64,000 bases of DNA from Thamnaconus septentrionalis. Lineage: Eukaryota > Chordata > Actinopteri > Tetraodontiformes > Monacanthidae. The notes beneath the pieces were generated by a model that searched no databases, was not told the DNA's origin, and saw only the letters and a program-made list of their open reading frames with translations. The DNA is taken from the NCBI GenBank assembly GCA_009823395.1, contig CM020502.1, positions 14,199,001 to 14,263,000 on the forward strand, read 5' to 3'. Of the stretch, positions 1-42,631 are shown in pieces. Numbering within the stretch: the first letter of the stretch is position 1; every line of letters starts with the position of its first letter. Both the position numbers and the translations under genes were made by a program.

Positions 1-573
1 CGAAAATGGTCTTTGTACACGGACGTGACGTTTTAATCATGCGACAGCAATGACGTCATTAACGCGCAAGTGGTGTCCGAAATTACCGAAAATTTGTGCA
101 CTGTTAAGTTGGCTACATAGAACATTTTATATAGTGAGTCAGGAGTAGGTATCCAGCTGAGCCTTTATGTTGTGTGACCTGAAGCATTTAAAACATCGAT
201 GTTATATATTCCGGTAATATAGGTGGCGGTATGCACAAATATATACTTTGGTTTGCTGTACGCCATTGAAGAAGAAGAAGAAGAAGAAGAAGAAGGAAGA
301 GGCGGAAGAAGAAGAAACTCAGTTTTCGTTCGTTTATTTAGTTATTTTTATTCGTTTCAAGTTGTATTTCTGCATGAGCCCTGGTTGCTTCACTCTGCGC
401 CATAAGAGTTGACTTGCGGTATTTCCTACTTCTTTTTCTTAAACCAAAGTGAAATCACTTTGGTGGTCTTTCTAGACTACTGACAGCAGAAGTTGAATTT
501 CGTCATGACGCTGTCTTCATGTGCAAGCCAGTTATTGTTGTCATTGTTGTTTCTCGATGTTTTTCTTTAGAAA
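1..573 (+). promoter_or_regulatory. gtf2h4 upstream/promoter region
   Basis: This is the non-coding region upstream of the gtf2h4 start. It contains a perfect palindromic CRE (TGACGTCA) at 51-58 and a second half site near 25-30. A (GAA)n trinucleotide run lies at 268-294, and a perfect inverted repeat at 443-464 is listed separately. The sequence just before the start codon (560-570) looks like a pyrimidine tract plus AG, so a non-coding first exon further upstream is possible. The promoter role is inferred from position and the CRE; no TATA box was chosen. Confidence 0.4.
443..464. repeat. perfect inverted repeat, 10-bp arms
   Basis: Arms ACCAAAGTGA (443-452) and TCACTTTGGT (455-464) are exact reverse complements separated by AA. 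The palindrome sits about 110 bp upstream of the gtf2h4 ATG. It could be a dimeric protein-binding site or a chance palindrome. Function is not known. Confidence 0.75.
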
Positions 574-7278
<6,705 letters not shown>

Positions 7279-7481
7279 CACAGTCTGAGTGTGAAAGAAC
7301 TGAACTGAAGAATGAACACTCTTCCTCAACCTCAGCAGTTGTTTATTACGCTACATATTGTAGATTGTTTTTTTATTTTGAACAACAGGTGACAATTGAA
7401 ATCTGTCTTCTTCATTTTTCGTTCCTGCTTTTGATGTTAATTTCTATAATAGTTTGGCAATGCTTTTTTGGTATGAACCAA

Positions 7482-7487
7482 AATAAA
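7482..7487 (+). terminator. gtf2h4 polyadenylation signal AATAAA
   Basis: AATAAA lies about 205 bp after the gtf2h4 stop codon, in a T-rich 3' region. The downstream duplicate carries the same signal near 10226-10231. Confidence 0.7.
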
Positions 7488-8124
7488 ATATTTCTATTGT
7501 CTTTGGTAAAGTTCTGTTTTGTATTATTCGTGTAGAATAAGATAATTGTGCTGGCGGATATCACATTTTGCTTTTGCTGCACGCATACACAGATTCACTC
7601 TGGTAGACAAAGGTTTGCCCACCTCTGGCTTAAAAACTTAGGCTAGACTGAAAAAACCCACATCATCTACATCAACCTCTTTGTGCAGGCAGGCAGCGAT
7701 GACCGTGCTAATATGGCTGCCGCTCTGACGTGTCCCAGTAGTGGACCGAAGCACTTCAGTGACGTATCTACTAACGTATGTTGTCCATGGCGGTCTACTG
7801 GGCTTGTCGTCCGAACATGTGGTTTAACTAGACGCTGAGCGAGCCCATCACCACTAGATGGCGCCCATTCAGTCCACTGATGATAGATTTTGTGCCCCTA
7901 CAATTTGGCGAGTGTAAAATAGTAAAACAGTATCTGGTTTGGCTGCAGTACTTAATTCGATTCATGATACAGTATTCTGATAAGTGACGCGGCTTGTGAT
8001 GGCAAACTGGGATTAATTGAAGAAAAGGAAGCAGAAAGCAGCTGGCTAACAGCTTTGGCTCCACCACCACCACTACAAACACCGGCTCTATTTCCGAGGC
8101 AACCAACCGTCTGTCTCCATCCAA

Positions 8125-10880
8125 AAAACAAACATCCACTTGTGTAACGTCTGTCAAATACACAGTTTCATTTTACAGTTCTTCAAAATGAGCAGTATAT
8201 TCCTAACATTCATTTCATTAAACTGTTTTACTTTATGTCAAAATGGAAATTACAATTTTATTTGTATTTTTTTATTATTTTAGTTCATATTTTTCACTGT
8301 TGTTTCGATATTCTTTTTGCTATAGTTTTAAGATTTTTTTCAGGTTTGTGCAGGTTTTGTCACAGGGAAACATTCATGATTAGATGGAAATCCATAGTTA
8401 GGGAAGGGCAAAATATCACAGATTTAGACTTTGGACAGCGTTGCCATTGACAATATTATCTCCCAGCCAACCAATGATTAGCATCCTCTTATCCGCTATA
8501 AAATGACTTCCTTCCTAACCTCTACTCCATGCATGTGTGTAATATGAAGCCAAAGTTCAGATTTTGCACTGTAAGTGTGTCTACTGACAACTACCTGGGA
8601 TGGTTTTGTTTGTTTCAACAGATTATTCACTTTCTGAGAACCAGAGCTCACCCTGTAATGCTCAAACAGGTACAGTCAGATAGAAACCAGCAAAACACTC
8701 AATCACAGTAATAGCGTGTGTTTGTTGATACTCATCAAGTCGCCCAATCTAATCTTCTCTCCTCTCTTTATCACCCAAACCCTGTTTTAGACCCCGGTCC
8801 TTCCTCCAACCATCACAGATCAGATCAGACTGTGGGAGCTGGAGAGAGACAGACTTCTATATAAAGAGGGTACGTACTGTATATACCTGTGTGCACCAAA
8901 AAACATTCAATTTGATTTGCTATTACAGTGCTATTACACTGGATCTTTGGTTGACCTCAGTCTTGTAGTCAGCAAGCTTGAGGTTGGTGTTAACAGTGAG
9001 TCCAGAGTCAGTGGTCAGCAGGGGGTGAGGTAGTTGACCTCATGTTTCTATTCAACACAGAATGTCATGGCAAAGTGAGTTAATGTGCCTTCACCGATGC
9101 TCATTCATACCCAGAAATAATACTGCCACCTGCTACTGGTAAAAGCTTTTCAATACGACACGTACAGCACAGTTACAGATGTTTAACCACTTTTAAATGT
9201 GTGTAACCACATAAACAAAAACGTATTAAAACTGAGTCATACTAAATGTATGAAAGAAAAGTCAAAAAATATGTGAGGTTAGACACTAGTTTAACATTCC
9301 TCACTTTGTGAAGCTTTTTGTTTAAAAAAAAATCAAATCTTATTCAATGTTTGTGTTGTAGCTTGCAGACTTTTAGAAGCTTATGGAATTTTGTTCATTT
9401 TTCTGTATGTATACATTTTTATTTATTTTATTTTATTTTTATATATTTTTATTTATTTTTTTGCAGGTGTGCTTTATAACCAGTTCCTCTCCCAGGCTGA
9501 CTTTGAGGTCCTCCGAGACAGAGCCGAGGTAGGTTTCATTTTTTATTCACGCGACAAAAATTCTTAGTTTGACATTAGTTGGACTGACGAGACAGAACAC
9601 TCCTTGCACTTTTAATTTCATGTTTTCATAAAGTCACCCAAGGGACTTCAGTAGTACTGTATAAACAAAAAAAGCCACAATTCTCACAATTTTCTCCACA
9701 AATACTGTGTCCTGATAATGAACATTGAATGTACTCCTTCATGAACATAGGGAAGTATTTTTCTTTGAATGTTTCCCCTCTCTTACTATCAGTTAATATT
9801 GGTTCATATCTGTAATTGAATTTTCTTTATTAGTGTGGTGCAAATGTGTGTTTTGCTTGAGTTGGCTGCTGCTCTCCTCATGTGATGTCACTGTGTGTGT
9901 GTTGTGCCAGGGTCTGGGCTGTCTGATGTGGCAGGACGTGGCTCACAGAGTGATGGTGGTGACACCAGAGGGCCACAGCGCTAAGTCAAGAGATTCTGGA
10001 AACGGCAGAAGTCTCAACCATAACACAGTCTGAGTGTGAAAGAACTGAACTGAAGAATGAACACTCTTCCTCAACCTCAGCAGTTGTTTATTACGCTACA
10101 TATTGTAGATTGTTTTTTTATTTTGAACAACAGGTGACAATTGAAATCTGTCTTCTTCATTTTTCGTTCCTGCTTTTGATGTTAATTTCTATAATAGTTT
10201 GGCAATGCTTTTTTGGTATGAACCAAAATAAAATATTTCTATTGTCTTTGGTAAAGTTCTGTTTTGTATTATTCGTGTAGAATAAGATAATTGTGCTGGC
10301 GGATATCACATTTTGCTTTTGCTGCACGCATACACAGATTCACTCTGGTAGACAAAAGGTTTGCCCACCTCTGGCTTAAAACTTAGGCTAGACTAGAAAA
10401 AAACCCACATCATCTACATCAACCTCTTTGTGCAGGCAGGCAGCGATGACCGTGCTAATATGGCTGCCGCTCTGACGTGTCCCAGTAGTGGACCGAAGCA
10501 CTTCAGTGACGTATCTACTAACGTATGTTGTCCATGGCGGTCTACTGGGCTTGTCGTCCGAACATGTGGTTTAACTAGACGCTGAGCGAGCCCATCACCA
10601 CTAGATGGCGCCCATTCAGTCCACTGATGATAGATTTTGTGCCCCTACAATTTGGCGAGTGTAAAATAGTAAAACAGTATCTGGTTTGGCTGCAGTACTT
10701 AATTCGATTCATGATACAGTATTCTGATAATTGACGCGGCTTGTGATGGCAAACTGGGATTAATTGAAGAAAGGAAGCAGAGAAAGTAGCTGGCTAACGC
10801 AGCTTTAGCTCCACCACCACAACCACCACTACAAACACCGGCTCTATTTCCGAGGCAACCAACCGTCTGTCTCCATCCAA
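8125..10880. repeat. tandem duplication, copy B (about 2.76 kb)
   Basis: This is the second unit of the duplication described for 5369-8124. It carries a second set of gtf2h4 exons 10-13 and the DNA immediately before atat1 exon 1, so the atat1 promoter proximal sequence is also present upstream in copy A (about 7560-8124). Homopolymer lengths differ at many places, for example a 12-A run near 6578 against 9 A near 9325. That pattern is common when two haplotypes or error-prone reads are assembled in tandem. Confidence 0.93.
8622..10033 (+). pseudogene. duplicated gtf2h4 exons 10-13, last exon frameshifted
   Basis: Second copies of the last four gtf2h4 exons lie at 8622-8669, 8791-8869, 9467-9528 and from 9911. 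Lengths (48, 79 and 62 nt) and splice sites match copy A exactly. In the final exon, two extra bases near 9980 (agcgctaag, against agcgaag in copy A at about 7238) change the frame after GHS. The conserved VKRFWKRQK tail is lost, and reading ends at 10033. No copies of exons 1-9 exist here. It could only be used by splicing from the exon 9 donor at 5005. It may be a true gene-tail duplicate or a false duplication in the assembly. Confidence 0.85.
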
Positions 10881-10906
10881 GCACTGCACTTTCCCTCATA
10901 GGAATC

Positions 10907-16046
<5,140 letters not shown>

Positions 16047-16857
16047 GACACCACTGTAGCACTGCCATTGTTGCATCTTCCCTTTTCATTGCGGTGGCCT
16101 AGTTTGACAGGGTTAGGATTAACCCTATATTGTTTTAATGGCAGTTACAAGGGGGTCGTGCTGCTATAATAATGCCTGGTGAACAAGGCCAGTAGGTGTC
16201 AGTAGGCTCACGCTTCATTTAGAAACTCCTTGTTTTTAAAGCAAAGTCAACATAATAGCCGTCTTATTTTGTTGCTTTGTTAGTGAGTTAGATTGTGTGT
16301 CCGTTTGTTTGTTGTACCACTGCCCTTCTTGCCTTTTTTTTTTTTTTTTTGCCTTTTATGTTTGTTTTTCATTTCTCTCATAGCTAAAAGCTTCTTCGCA
16401 CAATTTGCTACCTGCATCAATACCATAATCAGCTTATGAGGCAGACTCCTGCAAGGCACGATTTCTGGTGGCGGCACTAATGGCCCCACATAATAGGGAA
16501 AGTATTCATTTGATTCCCTGCTGATTTTATAAGTGAACCCACTCAAGCGGGGTACGCGCACATGGGGATTTTGTAAATCTTATGAGATTTTTTTTTACGA
16601 AGGATTTTGTAAAACTTGATTTTTATTTGTTTTTTGTATTTGTCAGAGACCCCAGACATCCGTGATAAAATCAGGCTTTGAACACTTTTGATCACACTGT
16701 GTGTGGTGTGCTCCAATATTCTTAATACCACACATAAAATGATTCTGTCCTACAAATGACCTGTGATCTAGTCCTCCAGGAAATATACACCTGATCATAC
16801 AAAAACGAAGAAGACACACAACAACAACTGATGAACACAACATGAAACATGGCTTAT

Positions 16858-17380
16858 TCATTTTATTTATGAATTTGTTTAGACGGGACAGTGCATATTA
16901 ATAAACACTGGGTACATGAGTACTCACTGTACGTACGCCAAACTTAGCACTGCTGCTAAATTTCAGTCCCAAAAACAATACAACAATTGACATTAAAAGT
17001 CCATAAACATCCACAAGTCCATAAACATTCACTCATAATAACCATACATACATGTATATTCTTGCACACGTATTTGCCATAAACATTCGCACACAATAAT
17101 TGCGTAGCTACCCCCAGCTATGTGTGCACCGGCCATAGACATACAACTGCACACACAAGAAAGACCCAGATTAAACATAGTTACAGGTGCTCACAAGTTT
17201 GTTTGTCTTATTTCCAGTAAGTTGAGCTTTAAAAGTCCTAAAGGTCACACACTCTCTAATATTAGTGGGTAGCTTGTTCCATTTTAAACATCCTTGGTCT
17301 TTGGAGTGTTGCTCACACAAAATCCAAGGGCGGGACTGACAATCGTAAATATTACACTTGTTCAATATTTATGATTGTCG
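16858..17380 (-). mobile_element. non-LTR retrotransposon 3' end (reverse transcriptase C-terminus)
   Basis: On the minus strand, 17365-17171 encodes a 64-aa frame with WNKLPTNIRE and FRTFKAQL. This is the typical 'WN-LP--IR---s---FK--L' C-terminal signature of ORF2 from CR1/L2/Rex-type LINEs. The sequence on to about 16858 looks like its 3' UTR. The element is truncated on its 5' side (towards 17380). It lies just downstream of atat1. Confidence 0.6.
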
Positions 17381-17639
17381 GAGCAGATCATCAGGACAAA
17401 TTGACTCCTCACGCGCCTCAGACATGGAGATCATTTTAAAGGATAATATTATAAAACATAAAATAATCTGGCATTTCCATCCTTGGTTGGGAAGGGGCAA
17501 AGTTGGGACAAAAATCCCATTGTCTTCATGTGTTCCCCACTTCACATTCAGTCTATCATTGTTATGGTTGGGTTATTAAAACAAAAAAAAAAAAAAAAAA
17601 CAACGTAAGTCAAAATTATAATTAATTTACAAAGTGAAA

Positions 17640-18345
17640 CAAGTGCCCCTACAGTCGGTTCTATTTCAACCTCTCCTCCATCTTTTGCGAGGCCTAAGGG
17701 ACGTCAACGGACATTAGAGGCAGGACTGTAGATCTGCACAAGGCAGGAAGTGATTGCAAGACAAGAGGCTCGGTGAGGAGGAGATAACTGCTGTGACTAT
17801 TTCAGAGTGGAAGAAAAACAAAATAAACCACCAACTGTTCCCAGTTCTGAGCTCAGTGGAAGAACACAGGATGAAAACGTATGATCTCCAGGCAGTTGGG
17901 ACGACAGTCACTAGGAACACTAGTTCGAGGAGGACTTATTCATGTCTGGCTGAGGAGAACAGGATGTGGTCAGGTGAGACCACTGTGTCAACTTGACTTG
18001 CTCTATTAAGCATATTTGGAAGAAGGACCTTCACCAGGACCTCACCATCATCCGTGTACTATCAAGCTTGGGGGGCGGAACCTCATGGAGCTCTAGTTAA
18101 TATAGGGCTGTTCATGGTACAGGATAACCTCAGCTCATTGAAGGGATGGAAGGGACCGTACATTGGAAACAGCCTTCCTTTAGGCTCTCGAAGAAGCACC
18201 AGTGGAAGTTGGGGAACGACCTCCTCACCAGTCAAATGGATCTGGTGGACGAGTCTGTTTTGAAATCCAACCTGATGAACAATTTCTAGAAAAACTGCTG
18301 ATTGACTGTCTGTCTGGCTGACCCATTCAAATAAAATGCCAACCT
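17640..18345 (+). other. unidentified transcript-like region ending in AATAAA
   Basis: A stretch of balanced composition, unlike the AT-rich flanks. It has several short open frames (for example 17754-17996 and 18054-18263) and a good AATAAA at 18330-18335 followed by T-rich DNA. A possible acceptor (CCCCTACAG) precedes 17655. If joined to atat1 exon 9 it would give a different short C-terminus. It could be an alternative atat1 3' exon/UTR, an independent non-coding RNA, or an old transposon body. I could not recognise any protein family in it. Confidence 0.3.
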
Positions 18346-18762
18346 TTGATGTGTTTTTCTTTTATCCGTCGTTTTCTTCTCTTTTCTCTCTCTATTTCGA
18401 TTAACCTACTGTATACGTATATATATCATGCAATGTTAAAATTGGTGAGCAAACTTCCCAAAACATATTTCATCCCAGCTTTACAATATAATGGTGGACT
18501 GTTTTTGCTGATGTCCTTGTAGAAATGATAGGTATGTGATTGAAAGGTGGCAAGAATTTGGTTGGTGGTGTTGGGCTTCTTTAAGCAGAGAGAGTGAGAA
18601 GGAGGCAGAAACAGGCAGGTATGTCAAACCTGACTGAAACCTCTCCTGGCGGCTCAGACCCTACACTCTACCACTCCATCATCACTCCTTTAATGGAGTG
18701 AAGGACAGGGGGAAGAAAGAAAAGATGAACATCTGCCTGAAATCAGGGATAGTATAAGACAG

Positions 18763-18905
18763 GCGTGGGCAAACTATGACCCAAGGGCCATATGCAGCCT
18801 GTTAAGTGTTTACATTCGGCCCACCAAACTTAATAGTAAGTCATAAACTGCTGTATTTCCTATATATTTCCAGTGTTTTCAGAGTCATTTTAATAAAGAG
18901 CTAAA
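18763..18905 (+). mobile_element. hAT-like MITE fragment (CAGGCGTGGGCAAACTATG end)
   Basis: Begins with a hAT-like terminal sequence (caggcgtgggcaaactatg) and contains the internal motif 'catatgcagcc...gttaag' shared with copies at 27740-28107, 42437-42560, 55735-55828 and 59800-60146. Only about one end is present. 18906-19300 shows nothing I recognise. Confidence 0.5.
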
Positions 18906-19299
18906 CACTGTGGGACTTCAAAGACACTGTTTTATTTGCGACTTTGCTTTGCTGCATTTTCAATTGACATTAAAGCAACATGTTTCTGAGAGTGAAGAGC
19001 TTTGAAAGTTATCCAGAGGATCTTCAAGTCAATTTTTAGTATGAACTGGAAGCTAATGTAAAGATACGAGGACTGGTGTAATGTGCTGTCTCTTCCCAGT
19101 TCGACTAAGTAGCAAAACTTAATTTATTTATTTTTTACTCATAAAAACTATTACTCTTCAATTGTTGACATATGTCTGTAGGTTTTCACTCTTCAAAATG
19201 TTCCCCTCCATGTCCCTTTAGGGGCTCCGTAGCCTCCGAACATTCTGGCAGAATGAAAGCACACAAATATGTGTCCAGTGGGGGGCGATATGCGCCGTG

Positions 19300-19541
19300 T
19301 TAAACCAGTCACAAGGAAAAGGCGAAGAAGAGCCACCATTTATGGCAGCGGTGTCAAGAGAGGAAAGTACGATGAGTTTTTAAGGTGTGTTGCCGGGCAA
19401 GGACACATGAAGCTGTTTCAAAGTTAGCCCCAGATCGCTGCTTTGGTGTCGCTAAACACAAGATTCCACCTGAGCAGAAGATTTCCACCTCGTCGTCAAC
19501 TGGCTTCTTCACACCAACTCGATATTCCTCCGTCTGTGAAG
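19300..19541 (+). promoter_or_regulatory. probable first non-coding exon/promoter of the C6orf136 homologue
   Basis: A GC-richer stretch ending in a strong splice donor (GTGAAG|GTAACG, exon end 19541). A short upstream reading frame (ATG at about 19343, MAAVSREE...) ends within it. It lies 1.7 kb before the first coding exon at 21231. The assignment as 5' UTR exon is an inference; no cap-site motif was identified. The rest of the intron to 21230 has a (CA)n run at 20169-20193 and no other recognisable feature. Confidence 0.35.
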
Positions 19542-21251
19542 GTAACGTGAGCTACAGACAGTGAAGGAGGCATCGCTTGACCGCTGCAGAGCTCGATTGA
19601 GGCTAGTTTGTGTGCAAGTTAGCGCTGTCGGCGGTGAAATGTGAACTGTGAAATGCTGTTTGCGTGGAAACATCTGGACATTGCGTCGGAATTAGGCGCT
19701 GCCTTCAGAAATGGTTTCACAATTGCGCTTTGATGGGTGTTTTTGTGTTGAATTTTCTAGCATGGCGTTTTTGAATGCAGCTTGAAGAGCCGCTATGGTT
19801 ACAAAATGCATATTTCCCCTCCACTGATCTCAATTCATTGTTACATGCTCTGCTAACAACATGACTGACCTTTTTTTTTGCCTTCGTGTGACTTGGATCT
19901 ATTTTAAATCAAATTGCAAATCATATGGAATTCTAAACTTTCACACGTGTTCAAATGTGTATTTGTTCAAGGGTGTAACACTGTAACCTATAGTTCACAT
20001 GGCTTTGATTTATTTTATTTTATTTTTTAGACCGTTTTGTTATTGATTTCTAGATTGACGTGTGAGTGTGTGAAGGGATTGGGGGCGGGGCAATGAGGTC
20101 ATGACCTGTAGTCACGCTACCACTACCCCCACTTTCAAATTCATCACGACTGGTTGGGGACTGACGGTCACACACACACACACACACACACACGGAACTA
20201 GTCCAGGAGCTATCAAGTAGTCTCAGAATATATTTGACGTCATCAGTGGGAATGAAGTCAAGTTATATAGTATAACAGTAACAGATGGGAGAAAGCAGCC
20301 TGATACTTCATCAGCGCCTCCTGCTGTCACTTCACAGGAATGGCAAACAGCGGCACCCTCTCTCTTGCTAAATGATCACGATCATGGCATTATTATGTCC
20401 TTGTTAGCTCAGTGGAAGTTGAATGCTCGTTAACTTTATAGAGCGTAAGGTCATGAAGAGATGATTTACAGAATACGTGCAGTGAAGAATGACGTCTTGG
20501 CGGTGAAATCATAGTAGTGTATTTTAGCGGCGGTCGCTATGGCCAAAAATAACCATGTCACAATCCTGAAGGAAAATAACAATCTAGATTTTAGCGCTGT
20601 TTTCTAAATAGATTAGAACGTTTTTCCCAGCTTTGCATGGGAAGCACTGAACAGCTCCTCACTAACAGGGGCTGTCTGGCTTGTTTAGCTACCTTCATTA
20701 TAAAATTATGGATTTTATTTCATTTTATTCAATATATTTATATTATAAATTATCTTATTTTTTTCTCAGAAGTTGTAATTCTGTTTTGAAGTGGTCAAAG
20801 AAGGCATTTTTTTTAACCTAGAGAACTGCTGCTTATACTTGATTTTTCAGAGCCTTCTATATAAACCTCAGACCTCACTGTGGATGAAAATCGGCAGTTG
20901 TGAAACATAACAGTATGACACCAACAGTAATGCCACATTAACACAAGTCATCACAGTGATCTATCTGTCTCTCCCATCCTGATGCTGAGAGTCAGACGGA
21001 TAAAGACGGTTTTGAACCTCATCGCGTCATCTTGACCGTGTTTAATGTCTGTTTACAATGACATGCCACTTACACCCTTTCTGTTACACCTCAAGAAATA
21101 CAATTTATGTATTTATGCATATACTAATACTAAATAAACTAATGCTAATTGTATGTATCTATGTGTATAAATCATGGGTATGAATTGTTAAAAATCCATA
21201 ACTTATGAAGTACTTTGTTTGTTTTTGACAGCTTCCCATGTGCTTTGGGTG

Positions 21252-27327
<6,076 letters not shown>

Positions 27328-27739
27328 CCCGTTCAAATGTTTAAAGGAGTCCGATCTATAAAATTTAACTATTTATTGAAAGTCCACAAAGATTTTTTTT
27401 TTTTTAATTTGTAACATAGGAACACGAGACATTAAGCTGGTATGAACTCGGTGTAAAAATCTCTTGTTGCTTCTGAGTGAAGTACAAAGTAAAATGTTGA
27501 ACTGCTTCCCCTACGTGTGTTGTCTTTTTTTGTGTTTGGTTTTATTTGATCTATTGGGTGGAATGAATTTCAACACCAACCTGGGTTTCTGATTGTTGTT
27601 ATTATCACTACTAGTTGTTTTGACCAGTCTTTCGTAGTACACCTTTAACTTTTTCTAAAGCATTGCATTTTAGTTTGGTTTTATTGGCACCACATAAGAA
27701 AATAACACAAACTTGACAAAAATACTACATACCAATATG

Positions 27740-28107
27740 GTCACAGTGGGTTGTAAAATGTGCCAGACGGGGGGTAGTGGAGCAGCAGCAGATAGATGGA
27801 GTGTTTTGGTGAGCCACCTCATAGGAGGAAACAACAGAAAACATGTTGCTTTCATGTCAATAGAAAATGTGTTAAAAAAGAAAAAGTGTTACAACAAAAT
27901 ATCTGTCCCACAGTATTTAGCTCTTTATTGAAATTAAATTTAATAATTGAATTAACTGTAATTTACATTAAAACACTGAAGAAATTGATGAAATACAGCT
28001 ATTTTATGATTTACTTACTACTAGTATAATTTCCTGAAGTTCGGCCAGCTGGATTAAAAAGCTTAACGGGCCGCGTTTGGCCCCTGGGCATAGTTTGCCC
28101 ACCCCTG
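27740..28107. mobile_element. hAT-like MITE, near full length
   Basis: Shares 'agtgggttgtaaaatgtgcc', 'ggagcagcagcaga' and 'gagccacctcatagga' with 59800-60146. It ends with the complement of the family terminus (catagtttgcccacccctg). It lies 0.4 kb beyond the C6orf136 stop. No coding capacity is seen. Confidence 0.6.
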
Positions 28108-28577
28108 GGTTCGAGCCTAGCATGAAATTAAACAAGATCAAATATAAAATCCAGAGACTTTCAAATACAGCATTACGGATGAATGCAAACAAAAGAAAAA
28201 GTAACATAAAAATGTGAACAGAGAAAAATAAATGTAACCGTTACAATTGTGCAACAAAACTGACTGTATATCAATGAATGGAATGCAATATAAAATCAAG
28301 CATCATTATTATTATTATTATTCGAAAATACTGACGACGAGGTAGTAAAATATGCCACTGGGTGGCAGTAATGAGACACTCTGGTTTAAGTGACGTCGGC
28401 AGACGTAGAAGAAGAGCGCCACAGTGTCATGGTGGCCAGCAAGTCGTGAGGGAGCCCAGTCATAAGGCCGCACGACGTGACACACCGGGGATTTGGTTTT
28501 ATTCAACATTGGGAGAGGTCAGTTTTTAGACGTTAAAGGCGTTTACCAAAAAGTGGCAGGACCCTCCGAACAGGAAG

Positions 28578-42145
<13,568 letters not shown>

Positions 42146-42185
42146 GCTGCAACAGGGAGAATCCTTATGCAAATCATGGTTGTCT

Positions 42186-42191
42186 AATAAA
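42186..42191 (+). terminator. abcf1 polyadenylation signal AATAAA
   Basis: AATAAA 41 bp after the abcf1 stop codon, which implies a very short 3' UTR. The convergent gene mrps18b ends only about 440 bp further on. Confidence 0.75.
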
Positions 42192-42249
42192 ATCAAACTA
42201 TTATCAAGAGTCGTCGGAAGTTTGGCTTTATTTTTGTGACGTCTGCAGT

Positions 42250-42380
42250 TCATGTTTTATTGTACAACACGTGTGTTAAGGAATCATGGTTTTGTATCGT
42301 GACCTTAAAACCAAAGATGAATCCTTCGTCATCGACTTCACTTTAAGTAGCTACACAGCTTTTTTGACTTTAGAAAAAAA
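42250..42380 (-). pseudogene. decayed duplicate of the mrps18b 3' end
   Basis: The segment (ttttattgtacaacacgtgtgt...cactttaagtagctacacagcttttttgactttag) is homologous to 42566-42672, which is the 3' UTR plus last codons of mrps18b (ttttattgtacagcatgtgta...cactttaagtaagctgcgtaggtcttcttgactttag). Both copies keep AATAAA on the minus strand (complement at 42256-42261 and 42567-42572). A hAT-like fragment (42437-42560) sits between them. The copy is not a functional exon by itself, but its poly-A site could be used. Confidence 0.65.
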
Positions 42381-42631
42381 ATCCCACAGCAAAAATATGA
42401 TAAAACGACACTTTTTAGCCTAATAATGACAATATGGTCCAGGCGTTGGAAAGCTACGTCTCGGGGGGCATATGCAGCCCATTAAGCTTTTTAATCCAGC
42501 CCTTAAACCGAACTTGAAGAAATCATATTAATAGTAAGTCATAAAACTGTTTATGTGGTTTATATTTTTATTGTACAGCATGTGTAAAGAATCGTAGTAT
42601 TGTATCATGACCATATAAAAAAGGATGACTG

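Noticed and set aside
223..405. Glu-rich 60-codon frame
   Set aside because: It reads through a (GAA)n run and has no family resemblance or splice context.
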